DNA from: Sphingopyxis alaskensis RB2256
GTDB taxonomy: Bacteria; Pseudomonadota; Alphaproteobacteria; Sphingomonadales; Sphingomonadaceae
DNA: 64,000 nt
NCBI RefSeq assembly: GCF_000013985.1
Contig: NC_008048.1
Coordinates: forward strand, 124,001 to 188,000
Direction: 5' to 3'
Shown in pieces: positions 34,935 through 43,575 of the stretch. The position numbers and the translations under genes were made by a program. The notes beneath the pieces were generated by a model. The model was not told where the DNA came from, did no database searches, and saw nothing but the letters and a program-made list of their open reading frames with translations. Positions within the stretch are counted from its first letter, which is position 1. Each line of letters begins with the position of its first letter.

Positions 34935-35654
34935 TCAAACCTCGCTCAATGCCGCCTCGGTGGGCGCGATGCTCGCCGGGGTCCCGACGTCGAACCATTG
35001 CCCCATGTGCGACAGGCCATACAGCCGCTCCGCCGCGATCGCGCGGTCCCACAAGATGTTGGTCGAAAAAGGCCCGTCGGGCGCGCCGTCCAGCAAGCGT
35101 CGCGAGACGAGCTGGATACCGGTATAGACGAAGGGCGCGATCCGCCCCGGCTTGCGCCGCGACAGCCGCCCCGCCGGGTCCATGTGGAAATCGCCGCGCC
35201 CGCGATGCCCCGTCGCGCTCGCCTGCCGGATGACGAGCAGCAGCGCATCCATCCCGGCGTCGTCCCAGTGGCGCGCGAGGTGGCGGATGCTGTCCTGTGG
35301 CCCGTCGGTCCAGATATTGTCGCTGTTCACGATCAGGATCGGATCGCCGGTGAGCAGCGGCAGCGCCTTGACCATTCCGCCACCGGTTTCGAGCAATTGC
35401 CCGCGCTCGTCGGATATGGCGATGGTGAAGCGGCGTTTCTGCGCCGCGAGATGCGCCTCCAGCGCGTCGGCGAGATAATGGACGTTGACGACGACATGGC
35501 CGATGCCGGCTGCCTCGATCCGGTCGAGGCTGTGGTCGATCAGCGGTTTGCCCGCGATGCGCACCAGCGGCTTGGGCCGCGTCGCGGTCAAGGGCCGCAT
35601 CCGCTTGCCGAGTCCCGCCGCCATCACCATCGCGCTTTCGATCGTCGCACTCAC
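34935..35654 (-). CDS. murU: N-acetylmuramate alpha-1-phosphate uridylyltransferase (MurU)
   Basis: This 239-residue sugar-nucleotide transferase has the signature MVMAAGLGKRMRPLT, KPLVRIAGKPLIDH, the metal-site NSDN in LIVNSDNIW and the late FDVGTP. With AmgK it converts MurNAc to UDP-MurNAc in the peptidoglycan recycling bypass (established for Pseudomonas putida). The GTG start at 35654 overlaps the amgK TGA (GTGA). The position after tsaE-amgK is the characteristic context. A mannose-1-phosphate guanylyltransferase label is common in databases but less likely here. Confidence 0.9.
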   Translation of the reverse strand: MSATIESAMVMAAGLGKRMRPLTATRPKPLVRIAGKPLIDHSLDRIEAAGIGHVVVNVHYLADALEAHLAAQKRRFTIAISDERGQLLETGGGMVKALPLLTGDPILIVNSDNIWTDGPQDSIRHLARHWDDAGMDALLLVIRQASATGHRGRGDFHMDPAGRLSRRKPGRIAPFVYTGIQLVSRRLLDGAPDGPFSTNILWDRAIAAERLYGLSHMGQWFDVGTPASIAPTEAALSEV

Positions 35655-36622
35655 GCCCACGCCTCCGCCCGCTTCGCCGCGGGGATATGCGCGTCGAACC
35701 ATTGCCGGACGGGGACCAGCGCCGGATGCGCGAGGTCGCGTTCGAGCAGGCCCCACATGCGCGGCTGGAACTGGCGGTAATGCGGCTTGTTGTCGCGTTT
35801 CCACAGGCGGACGAACACGCCGAGAATGCGCGTGTTGCGCTGCGCCGCGAGCGCCCAATAGGCGTTCTCGATATCGCGCCCGGTCGCTTGCCGATAACGC
35901 GCGAGCATCGCCGCCTCGACCGCCGGGCTGACGTCGCGCCTTGCATCCTCCAGCACCGAGGCGAGGTCATAGGCGGGGTGCCCGACCAGCGCGTCCTGAA
36001 AATCGAGCAGGCCGTAATGCGCGATGCCGTCCTGCCCCGCAACGAGCATGATGTTTTCGGCGTGGAAATCGCGCAGCACGGTGACGCGCGGCAGGCCGTC
36101 GCTCTCCACCGGGGTCAGCGCGGCTTCCCACGCGGCGCGAAAGCTGTCGCGATCGACGGCGATGTCCAGCGCCGGGCAATACCAGTCGGTGAACAGCATC
36201 ACCTCGCCCAGCCATTGCTCCAGCCCATGCACGGGCAGCCCCGGCATCGGCGGCTGCGCGTGGAGATGGATCAGCAGGTCGGTGAGCCCGCTGTAATGGG
36301 CGGTTTCGCGGTCGGGCGCGGCATCGACGGTCTCGCGCAGCCGCACATCGCCGAAATCCTCGATCAACAGCAGCCCGCGTTCCAGATCGCGCGCGAGGAT
36401 CGTCGGCGCGTTGAGTCCCGCCTCACACAGATATTCGGCGACCGCGATGAAAGGCCGCGGGTCTTCGTGCGGCGGCGGCGCGTCCATCAGCACCGCGCGT
36501 CGTTCGCCATCGACGACCCGGAAATAGCGGCGGAAGGATGCGTCGCCCGCGAGCGGTAAAATCCGGGCATCGTCCCAGCCGTGCGCCGCGAGAAAGGCGG
36601 GCGCATGAGCGGGCGGAATCAT
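35651..36622 (-). CDS. amgK: Anomeric MurNAc/GlcNAc kinase (AmgK), aminoglycoside-phosphotransferase-like
   Basis: This 323-residue APH-type kinase phosphorylates the anomeric hydroxyl of MurNAc and GlcNAc. It has FLAAHGWDDARILPLAGDAS at the N-terminus, LLIEDFGDVRL as the hinge, the catalytic loop VLRDFHAENIML (HxD replaced by the D-F-H-x-E-N form of this family) and the metal loop LLDFQDALVGHPAYDLASV. ATG 36622 overlaps the tsaE stop (ATGA); an ATG at 36634 is an alternative. It is followed by murU with a 4-bp overlap. Confidence 0.9.
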   Translation of the reverse strand: MIPPAHAPAFLAAHGWDDARILPLAGDASFRRYFRVVDGERRAVLMDAPPPHEDPRPFIAVAEYLCEAGLNAPTILARDLERGLLLIEDFGDVRLRETVDAAPDRETAHYSGLTDLLIHLHAQPPMPGLPVHGLEQWLGEVMLFTDWYCPALDIAVDRDSFRAAWEAALTPVESDGLPRVTVLRDFHAENIMLVAGQDGIAHYGLLDFQDALVGHPAYDLASVLEDARRDVSPAVEAAMLARYRQATGRDIENAYWALAAQRNTRILGVFVRLWKRDNKPHYRQFQPRMWGLLERDLAHPALVPVRQWFDAHIPAAKRAEAWA

Positions 36623-37068
36623 GGAAGCGGCCATCGCGCCTCCCAAGCGGGCGGCACTCTCGCTGTCAAGACACGCGCATCGCCCGCGCCCGAAATCGTC
36701 AGTTCGAGCGCACCCGGCCAGCCGTCGCCGCCCAGCCGATCGGGCCATTCGATGAGCAGCGCGCCGTCGGAAAGATAATCGTCGAGGCCGAGTTCGATGA
36801 GGTCGCGCGGCTCCTCGATCCGGTAGAGATCGACATGCGCGATGGGCAGGTCGACCTCGGGCGGCGCATAGGGCTGGACGATCGCGAAGGTCGGGCTCGG
36901 CGCTTCGCCCGCCAGCCCGCGCGCCTTCAGCATCGCGCGCGCGAGGGTCGTCTTGCCCGCGCCCAGATCGCCCGACAGCAGCACGACGTCGCCGGGCGCC
37001 AGCACGCCGCCGATCGCCGCGCCGATGGCGTCGGCTTCGTCGAGATTATAAGCGAGTGTGAAGCTCAT
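36619..37068 (-). CDS. tsaE: tRNA (t6A37) biosynthesis ATPase TsaE
   Basis: This 149-residue P-loop ATPase works with TsaB/TsaD in threonylcarbamoyladenosine synthesis. Walker A is GDLGAGKTTLARA, then SPTFAIVQPY and HVDLYRIEEP, and the end has LLIEWPDRLG, all in family order. ATG 37068 is chosen; residues before it come from a repeat. It starts a tightly coupled unit (4-bp overlap with amgK). Confidence 0.93.
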   Translation of the reverse strand: MSFTLAYNLDEADAIGAAIGGVLAPGDVVLLSGDLGAGKTTLARAMLKARGLAGEAPSPTFAIVQPYAPPEVDLPIAHVDLYRIEEPRDLIELGLDDYLSDGALLIEWPDRLGGDGWPGALELTISGAGDARVLTARVPPAWEARWPLP

Positions 37069-37090
37069 CGGGCCCGCTTTCGTGTTTGTG

Positions 37091-37168
37091 CCCCTGCGGA
37101 GGCAGGGGCCCATCTCCGGACGGCGCCAAGTTGAGCCCGCGGGAGATGGGTCCCTGCCGTCGCAGGGA
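37091..37168. repeat. Palindromic intergenic repeat between divL and tsaE
   Basis: Arms CCCCTGCGGAGGCAGGGGCC... (37091-37117) and ...GATGGGTCCCTGCCGTCGCA (37141-37168) are largely complementary. It is related in style to the repeats at 34848 and 41982. Confidence 0.55.
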
Positions 37169-37198
37169 TCCAGCGCGAAAGGATGACAATAAGGATTG

Positions 37199-39562
37199 TC
37201 ACATCCCTCGCGGCAGGCTGACGCGCACCAGCGTGCCCTGTCCCGCCTCGCTCACCACTTCCATCGTCCCGCCGTGCGCGGCGACGAGCTGGCGCGCGAG
37301 TGCGAGGCCGATGCCGCCGGTGTCGGTGCCCGCCTGTTGCCCCTTGGCGACCGCGGCGGCGGCTTCGGGCATTCCGGGGCCGTTGTCGGAGACGATGATG
37401 TCGATCCCGCGCTTGTCGCCGTCGGCGTGAAGCAGCACGCGACCGGCCGATTTGCGCGCCGGCGCGGTGAAGCGCACCGCATTGTCGAGCAGCCCGGCGA
37501 CGAGGCGCGACAGCCGCGGCGCATCGCCCTCGATCGTGCCGAGGTCGGCGGCGATGTTGCCGACCAGCTCGACCTTCTCGGCATCGGCAAAAGGCCGCGT
37601 GTCGTCGAGCGCCTTTTCGAGCAGCGCGCGGACGTCGACCGGCGCGCGCTCGATCGCCAGCGTCCCCGCCTCGCCCTGCGCGAGGTCGAGAACATTGTCG
37701 ATCTGGCGGCCGAGCACCGCGACCGAGTCCATGATCGCATCGACATAGGCGCGCTGCTGGTCCCCGAGCTTGCCGGCATAGCCTGCCTGCAGCATTTCGC
37801 CGAAGCCGCCGATCGAGGTCAGCGGCGTACGCAGCTCATAGCTCATCCGCGACAGGAAGGCGGTCTTGGCCTTGTCGGCCGCTTCGAGCGCTTCGTTGCG
37901 CTCGCGCAGCGCGCCCTCCATCTTCCGGCTGGCGGTGATGTCGAGCATGATGAGCAGCGCATTACCGTCGGGCAGCGGGATCGACGCGAAGTCGAAATGG
38001 CGCCCGTCGGCAAAGCGGATCTCGCCGACGCGCTGCTGGCGTTCGAGCGTCGCGGCGCGGATCACTTCCTGGACGACGCTGATCTGGTTCGGCTTGGCGA
38101 GCCGGTCGGCGAGCCCGCCCATCAGCACGTCGACGCGCGGGTGCGCGGCCAGCGTCGGCTCGTCGACGCCCCACAGGCGGCGGAAGCGCTGGTTCCAGAG
38201 GTGCAGGCGGCCGTCGGGAGCAAAGACCGCGACCGCCTCGAACAGATTGTCGAAGGTTGCGGTGCGCACGCGCAGCAGCGTGTCGCGCGCCCCGGCGAGC
38301 TGGACCTGCTCGGTCTTGTCCTCGGCGATCAGCAACAGCCCACCGTCGGGGGTCGGCTGCGCGACGACGTGCAGGTGCGTGCCGTCGCGCAGGCGCCAAT
38401 CCTCTTCGCTTGCTTCGGCTCGCGCAAACCAGTCGACATGCGCTTGCCGCCATTCGGGATAGTCGCGTACCTCCGGCGTCCGGCCGCGCTCGCGCCATGC
38501 ATCGAGCAGCCGGGCGAACGGCCGCGCCTCCCCCACATCGTCCGCATCCAGCCCGAACAGGCGGCGAAAAGGCAGGTTGGCAAAGGCGAGGCCCTGGTCG
38601 GGGCCGAATTGCGCGACCGCGGCCGACAGCCGGTCGAGCAGCTCGCGTTGCGTATCGACGAAGCGGCGATGCGCGCCGCGTTCGCTTTCCAGTTCCTGAA
38701 TGTCGATCGCATAGCCCGCGATGCCGATCATGCGGCCGCCCTCGGGCGCGAGCGGCACATCGACGACGCGCATGATCCGCCGCTCGCCCTCGATCGTCAC
38801 CGGGATGGTGCGCTGCTGCGCCGATCCCGCCGCGCGCGCGGCGTCGGCGGCGTCGGCGGCGCTCACTCCCGCGACGGTTTCGCAAAGCTCGATGCCGCCG
38901 TCGATCACCGCGGTGGCGCTCCTGGCCTCGACCGCGCGGACATAGGCGGCGTTGACGAGCGCGAGCTGCAAGTCGGTGTCCCGGAACCACATGGGGAAGG
39001 GCGCCGCCTCGATGAGCCCCGACAAGGCCTCGAAGGCGGCCAGCGCCTCGTCGCGCTCGGCGCGGGCATGGGCGAGCGCCTGTTGTCCCTCGGTCGCGTC
39101 GCTGAGCCACAGGAGGACGCTGCCCGCCCCGCCGACCGCCTGCGGCGCCGCGGCGCCCTGGACGATGATGGTGCGATGGCTCCCTTCGGGCTTGAGGCTC
39201 AGCTGGAATGGCTTGGCGCCGCGCTGCGCGCCGAGAATCGCCTGGCGCAGCAGGTCGTGACTCGCGGCGTCGAGCCCGCTGCCGATCCCGCGCAGTTCGT
39301 CGAAATTGCGCGGTCCGCGGTCGAGCCCCAGCCAGCGACCGAGCCGGTCGCTGGCTTCGATCCGCCAGTCGGCGCGGACGATCACGGGGAGTTGCGGCGA
39401 CGCTTCGACGAGGCTCGCAAGCCGTTCGGCCTGGCCGCCCGCGAAAGCTGCGCGCCGCTGCATCGCAATCCCGCGCAAGGTCGCCCACAGGCCGGCGAGC
39501 AACCATAGCGCCGCGAACAGGCCAAGGGCGAACAGCAGGGTCGGGGAAAGCGTGCCGCTCAT
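37199..39562 (-). CDS. divL: DivL-type PAS sensor protein with Tyr in place of the phospho-acceptor His
   Basis: This 787-residue protein has an N-terminal membrane helix (LLFALGLFAALWLLAGLW), several PAS-like regions (about residues 45-150, 180-290 and 315-520), and a kinase-like core. The H-box reads FLSRMSYELRTPLTSI: Tyr575 occupies the position of the usual His. This is the hallmark of Caulobacter DivL (Tyr550), a pseudokinase that binds DivK and controls CckA-CtrA phosphorylation. The ATPase part is intact: N box LVAGLLDNAVRF, G1 SDNGPGMP, G2 GGIGLALARQL. Placement upstream of tsaE-amgK-murU-addBA supports the call. Localisation is the inner membrane, probably a pole. Confidence 0.85.
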   Translation of the reverse strand: MSGTLSPTLLFALGLFAALWLLAGLWATLRGIAMQRRAAFAGGQAERLASLVEASPQLPVIVRADWRIEASDRLGRWLGLDRGPRNFDELRGIGSGLDAASHDLLRQAILGAQRGAKPFQLSLKPEGSHRTIIVQGAAAPQAVGGAGSVLLWLSDATEGQQALAHARAERDEALAAFEALSGLIEAAPFPMWFRDTDLQLALVNAAYVRAVEARSATAVIDGGIELCETVAGVSAADAADAARAAGSAQQRTIPVTIEGERRIMRVVDVPLAPEGGRMIGIAGYAIDIQELESERGAHRRFVDTQRELLDRLSAAVAQFGPDQGLAFANLPFRRLFGLDADDVGEARPFARLLDAWRERGRTPEVRDYPEWRQAHVDWFARAEASEEDWRLRDGTHLHVVAQPTPDGGLLLIAEDKTEQVQLAGARDTLLRVRTATFDNLFEAVAVFAPDGRLHLWNQRFRRLWGVDEPTLAAHPRVDVLMGGLADRLAKPNQISVVQEVIRAATLERQQRVGEIRFADGRHFDFASIPLPDGNALLIMLDITASRKMEGALRERNEALEAADKAKTAFLSRMSYELRTPLTSIGGFGEMLQAGYAGKLGDQQRAYVDAIMDSVAVLGRQIDNVLDLAQGEAGTLAIERAPVDVRALLEKALDDTRPFADAEKVELVGNIAADLGTIEGDAPRLSRLVAGLLDNAVRFTAPARKSAGRVLLHADGDKRGIDIIVSDNGPGMPEAAAAVAKGQQAGTDTGGIGLALARQLVAAHGGTMEVVSEAGQGTLVRVSLPRGM

Positions 39563-39756
39563 CCCGCCTCATGTCCTCGCTTGTCCGGATGTTCCGCGCG
39601 CATGATCGCCTGCCCTAAAGGCGATGGAGTCATGTTTCAATCGGATGTCGGCGCGGATCGGCGCGCCGCATCGTCCGATGGGCGCGCCGTCCACATTTTA
39701 TCCCGGTTCCGTCAAGCGGAAGCGGGCCGATGCCGCCTTCGCCGCAGGCGAAACGG

Positions 39757-41175
39757 TCAATAACGATAATGGTCGGGCTTGAACGGGCCCTCGACCGGCA
39801 CGCCGATATAATCGGCCTGCTTCTGCGTGAGCTTGGTCAGCTTCACGCCCAGCTTTTCCAGATGCAGCGCCGCGACCTTTTCGTCGAGATGCTTGGGCAG
39901 GACATAGACGTCGTTCTGATACTGCTCGCTGCGCGTCCACAGTTCGATCTGCGCGAGCGTCTGGTTGGTGAAGCTCGCCGACATCACGAAGCTTGGATGG
40001 CCCGTCGCATTGCCGAGATTGACCAGGCGACCCTTCGACAGGATGATGATCTGCTTGCCGTCGGGAAACTCGACCAGGTCGACCTGCGGCTTCACTTCGG
40101 TCCACTTGTAGTTGGCGAGCGCCGCGATCTGGATCTCGCTGTCGAAATGGCCGATGTTGCAGACGATCGCCATATTCTTCATCGCCGCCATATGTTCGGC
40201 GGTGATGACGTCGGCGTTGCCGGTCGCGGTGACGAAGATGTCCGAGCGCTTGACGGCTTCGTCCATCGTCACGACCTCGAAACCCTCCATCGCCGCCTGC
40301 AGCGCGCAGATCGGGTCGATTTCGGTGACGAGGACGCGCGCGCCGCCGTTGCGCAGGCTTTGCGCGCTGCCCTTGCCGACGTCGCCGAAGCCGGCGACTG
40401 TCGCAACCTTGCCCGCCAGCATCACGTCGGTGCCGCGACGGATCGCGTCGACGAGCGATTCCTTGCAGCCATAAAGATTGTCGAACTTCGACTTGGTGAC
40501 GCTGTCGTTGACGTTGATCGCGGGGAAGGGCAGTTCGCCCTTCTTGGCGATGTGATAGAGGCGGTGGACACCGGTGGTCGTTTCTTCCGACACGCCCTTG
40601 ATCGCCTTGACGGTTTTGGTGAGATAGCCGGGTTTTGCGGCGATGAACGCCTTCAGCGCGCGCTGCATCTCGACCTCTTCCTCATTTTCGGGCGGCGGCA
40701 TGGTTTCGCCGGCCTCCAGCTTCGCGCCCCACAGCGCGAACATGGTGGCGTCGCCGCCATCGTCGAGGATCAGGTTCGCGGTCCGGCCGTCATTGTCGCT
40801 TTCCCAGTCGAAAATGCGGCCGACATAGTCCCAATAATCGGCGAGGCTTTCGCCCTTCACCGCGAACACCGGCACGCCCGACGCGGCGATCGCGGCGGCG
40901 GCATGGTTCTGCGTCGAGAAAATGTTGCATGTCGCCCAGCGCACTTCGGCGCCAAGCGCGGTCAGCGTCTCGATCAGCACCGCGGTCTGGATGGTCATGT
41001 GCAGCGACCCGGTGATGCGCGCACCCTTCAGCGGCTGCGATGCGCCATATTCGGCGCGTAGCGCCATCAGGCCCGGCATTTCGGTTTCGGCGATGTTGAT
41101 TTCCTTGCGCCCGAAATCGGCGAGGCCGATGTCGGCAACGACATAATCGCGGGTATCGGCGGCGAGAGTGGCCAC
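39757..41175 (-). CDS. ahcY: Adenosylhomocysteinase
   Basis: This 472-residue NAD-dependent enzyme splits S-adenosylhomocysteine into homocysteine and adenosine. N-terminal [17 protein letters not shown], substrate Cys/Asn region [20 protein letters not shown] motif [11 protein letters not shown] and C-terminal PFKPDHYRY are all present. It includes the roughly 40-residue insertion of the bacterial long form. GTG 41175 with GGAGA six bases upstream is preferred over ATG 41187. The long upstream region carries two clean inverted repeats. Confidence 0.96.
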   Translation of the reverse strand: MATLAADTRDYVVADIGLADFGRKEINIAETEMPGLMALRAEYGASQPLKGARITGSLHMTIQTAVLIETLTALGAEVRWATCNIFSTQNHAAAAIAASGVPVFAVKGESLADYWDYVGRIFDWESDNDGRTANLILDDGGDATMFALWGAKLEAGETMPPPENEEEVEMQRALKAFIAAKPGYLTKTVKAIKGVSEETTTGVHRLYHIAKKGELPFPAINVNDSVTKSKFDNLYGCKESLVDAIRRGTDVMLAGKVATVAGFGDVGKGSAQSLRNGGARVLVTEIDPICALQAAMEGFEVVTMDEAVKRSDIFVTATGNADVITAEHMAAMKNMAIVCNIGHFDSEIQIAALANYKWTEVKPQVDLVEFPDGKQIIILSKGRLVNLGNATGHPSFVMSASFTNQTLAQIELWTRSEQYQNDVYVLPKHLDEKVAALHLEKLGVKLTKLTQKQADYIGVPVEGPFKPDHYRY

Positions 41176-41273
41176 GGGATTCTCCATATATGGCAGGAAC
41201 GACCGCAGGCGAGCGGCCACGAAAACTGTGTAATTTTCTTGCGCGTCCTAGCCGAAAGCGCGCCGCCGATCAA

Positions 41274-41450
41274 ATATAAACTTTTCTTTATATCGCAAGC
41301 CCGCCACCGCCCGGCGATCGACGCCGGGCAGAAATCGGCGCGCGACGGGGCGCCGCGCCTGAAAATATATCCGGTGGGCGCAATTGTGACAGTCCGCGCC
41401 GCACTTTTGTGACACCGAGTCGGCAAGGTCAAGATTATGAAAATCTTGAC
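41274..41450. promoter_or_regulatory. Two inverted repeats in the ahcY / TPR-gene intergenic region
   Basis: ATATAAA-N6-TTTATAT (41274-41293) and GTCAAGATT-N5-AATCTTGAC (41428-41450) are perfect. The second overlaps a TTGACT promoter-like element reading to the right. The first lies about 100 bp upstream of ahcY. Regulator-binding sites are plausible; the SAM/SAH-responsive ArsR-type regulator SahR is a conceivable candidate, but no regulator gene is near. Confidence 0.5.
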
Positions 41451-41575
41451 TTATAATGCGCCTAGCGATGAGCATAATGTGCTATTGTGACAGGAGTGTT
41501 ACAAATACCCGAAAACATTGACTTTTCACGCGGCGCGCGAGAAAATCGGCGAAACTTTTCTGGGAGATGGACGAG

Positions 41576-41974
41576 ATGAAAAAAATCCTGCTGCCGCTGA
41601 TCACACTGGCTTTCGCGAGTCCGGTCGCGGCGCAATCGATCGTTGTCGTCACCGCCCCGCAGCCCGGTTCGGACGTGCTGCCGGTCGCCTATGCCGAACT
41701 CAAGGCGGGCGAAAATCAGGCCGCGATCGACAAGCTGACCGACGAAACCAGGCTCGACGCGCGCGATCCGTCGCGCCTCATCAATCTTGGCACCGCCTAT
41801 GCCCGGCTGGGTCGCACCGTCGAAGCCGCCGCCGCCTATGACGCCGCGATCAACAGCCCGATCCGCTACGATCTCGAACTGTCGAGCGGCCGCTATGTCG
41901 ATTCGCGCTGGGCCGCGCGGACGGCGCTCGCCAATCTGGAACAGGGTCGGCCGCTGCTCGCGCTCGCGCGGTAA
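41576..41974 (+). CDS. Exported tetratricopeptide-type protein (132 aa)
   Basis: Signal peptide (KKILLPLITLAFASPVAAQ) followed by a short protein with two TPR-like helical pairs: AYAELKAGENQAAIDKL and LINLGTAYARLGRTVEAAAA, the latter being a good TPR consensus (LG-A-Y-A-G-A). It is probably periplasmic and involved in protein interaction. ATG 41576 with GGGAG about nine bases upstream is chosen over ATG 41567. No partner is identified. Confidence 0.75.
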   Translation: MKKILLPLITLAFASPVAAQSIVVVTAPQPGSDVLPVAYAELKAGENQAAIDKLTDETRLDARDPSRLINLGTAYARLGRTVEAAAAYDAAINSPIRYDLELSSGRYVDSRWAARTALANLEQGRPLLALAR

Positions 41975-41981
41975 CAAATAT

Positions 41982-42059
41982 CGTCGCCCCCGCGCAGGCG
42001 GGGGCCGCAAGAGGCCTTGCGCTACTTCCATAGCGGCTCCCGCCTGCGCGGGGGCGACG
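41982..42059. repeat. Palindromic intergenic repeat (GTCGCCCCCGCGCAGGCGGG type)
   Basis: Arms 41982-42008 and 42033-42059 are inverted copies around GAGGCCTTGC. It sits between convergent genes and may terminate transcription. Of the same style as 37091-37168. Confidence 0.6.
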
Positions 42060-42067
42060 GCAGGGCC

Positions 42068-42631
42068 TCAGGCTTCCCCGCCTTTGGTCGTCAGCAGGCG
42101 GGCGTCCACTCCCGCTTCGGCAAACGCCGCCTGCCACCGCCGGGCGGGCGGCGTGTCGAACAACAGCGCGTCGCTGCCCGGCGTGACGTGCCAGCCGTGG
42201 CGCACCATCTCACCCTCAAGCTGCCCCGGCGACCATCCGGCATATCCCAGCGCGACCAGCCAGCGCGAAGGGCCCCGCCCCTCGCCGATCGCGCGCAATA
42301 TGTCGTGCGAACTCGACACCATCCAGCGATCGGCCACCAGCACCGCGCCCTCGCCGCCCCAGTCGCGGCTGTGGAGGACGAAGCCGCGCGATGGTTCGAC
42401 CGGGCCGCCCAGATAGACGGGCTGGTCGAGCGGGGCCTCATGCTCGATCCCCAGCTGGTCGAGCACCGCGCCGACGGTCATGCCCTCGATCGGGTCGGCG
42501 ATGCCGATTCCCATCGCGCCATCCTCGTCATGGCTGATCATCGCGATCACCGAATGTTCGAAGCGGGGATCGCCGATGCCGGGCAGCGCGAGCAGCAGCT
42601 GGCCGGTGAACCAGGTGGGGGCAGTGTCCAT
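42068..42631 (-). CDS. YqgE/AlgH (UPF0301) family protein
   Basis: This 187-residue cytosolic protein has the full UPF0301 pattern: FTGQLLLALPGIGDPRFEHS, VIAMISHDEDGAMGIGI, VYLGGPVEPSRGFVLHS, and WLVALGYAGWSPGQLEGEM. A regulatory role (alginate in pseudomonads) has been proposed for homologues, but the function is not settled. ATG 42631 is the family start; the upstream codons belong to non-conserved sequence. Confidence 0.92.
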   Translation of the reverse strand: MDTAPTWFTGQLLLALPGIGDPRFEHSVIAMISHDEDGAMGIGIADPIEGMTVGAVLDQLGIEHEAPLDQPVYLGGPVEPSRGFVLHSRDWGGEGAVLVADRWMVSSSHDILRAIGEGRGPSRWLVALGYAGWSPGQLEGEMVRHGWHVTPGSDALLFDTPPARRWQAAFAEAGVDARLLTTKGGEA

Positions 42632-42716
42632 CGCGCCATCATGCCGCGCGGGGGCAGGGCGGTCCAGTGTCTTTGGGGGCGGGATGGCGCCTTTGGGGTA
42701 GGGAGATACCATAAAG

Positions 42717-42830
42717 CCCTCTCCCCTTCAGGGGAGAGGGTTGGGAGAGGGGGACCATCCAAACCCCTCTCAACTTCGGCTAGCCAGCAAGCTGGCAAGC
42801 CTGCGTATCTCTCCCCTGAAGGGGAGAGAG
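42717..42830. repeat. Palindromic intergenic repeat, family B
   Basis: Hairpins 42717-42740 and 42809-42830 (CCTCTCCCCTTCAGGGG and CTCTCCCCTGAAGGGG types) enclose TAGCCAGCAAGCTGGCAAGC, matching the core of the copy at 26511-26642 in inverted orientation. Confidence 0.7.
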
Positions 42831-42973
42831 CCCGCAATGCCAACGGCCACTTCCGGTCGCAAGCGGTCAATTCGTCCAAACTCCCACCCTCCCTCTTCGC
42901 CATCCTTGACTCGCGTCCCCGGCGCCCCAATGTCTCGCCGACCCGAATCCCCTTGAGCGAAAAGGATGCCAAG

Positions 42974-43456
42974 ATGACGATCCAACCCGGCGACAAGCTG
43001 CCCGACGCGACCTTCGTAAAGGTGACCGAAAATGGTCCCGAACAGGTCAGCGCCGCCGATTATTTCAAGGGCCGCAGGGTCGCGCTCTTTTCGGTTCCCG
43101 GCGCTTTCACGCCGACCTGCTCGGCCAAGCATCTGCCCGGCTTTGTCGAAAAAGCCGACGCCTTGAAGGCCAAGGGTGTCGATGAAATCGCCTGCACCGC
43201 GGTCAACGACGCCTTTGTCATGGGCGCATGGAGCAAGAGCGCCAACGCCGGCGATGCGGTCACGATGCTCGCCGACGGCAATGGCGCCTTTGCCGAAGCG
43301 GTGGGCCTCACCATGGACGGCACTGCTTTCGGCATGGGCAAGCGCGGCCAGCGTTTCTCGATGATCATCAACGACGGCGTCGTCGAACAGCTGAATGTCG
43401 AAGCGCCGGGCGAGTTCAAGGTGTCGAGCGCCGATCATATGCTGGAACAGCTGTAA
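42974..43456 (+). CDS. Peroxiredoxin (Prx5-type)
   Basis: This 160-residue thiol peroxidase has VALFSVPGAFTPTCSAKHLP with the peroxidatic Cys in the T-P-T-C context and the Prx5-type S-A-K-H continuation. GVDEIACTAVNDAFVMGAW contains a second Cys. The C-terminal GQRFSMIINDGVVEQLNVE closes the fold. It reduces peroxides with thioredoxin or glutathione. ATG 42974 has AAGGA seven bases upstream; the frame is open far upstream but through repeat DNA. Confidence 0.93.
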   Translation: MTIQPGDKLPDATFVKVTENGPEQVSAADYFKGRRVALFSVPGAFTPTCSAKHLPGFVEKADALKAKGVDEIACTAVNDAFVMGAWSKSANAGDAVTMLADGNGAFAEAVGLTMDGTAFGMGKRGQRFSMIINDGVVEQLNVEAPGEFKVSSADHMLEQL

Positions 43457-43575
43457 GCAAAGCTCCGCCCCTTCCCGCAAGGGGAGGGGCCGCGTCTCGC
43501 CGCCCTTCCCTGAAGGCGAGGGCGGCGACGATCGCCCCCTTTCCTTTTGTCACAATTTCGTGCAACAGCGTCGCG

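Noticed and set aside
37196..39508. Plus-strand ORF of 770 codons opposite divL
   Set aside because: Shadow frame; the minus strand encodes a complete PAS-kinase-like protein.
41176..41570. SAH or SAM riboswitch upstream of ahcY
   Set aside because: I could not fit any known riboswitch core; only simple DNA-type palindromes are visible. A covariance-model search would decide.
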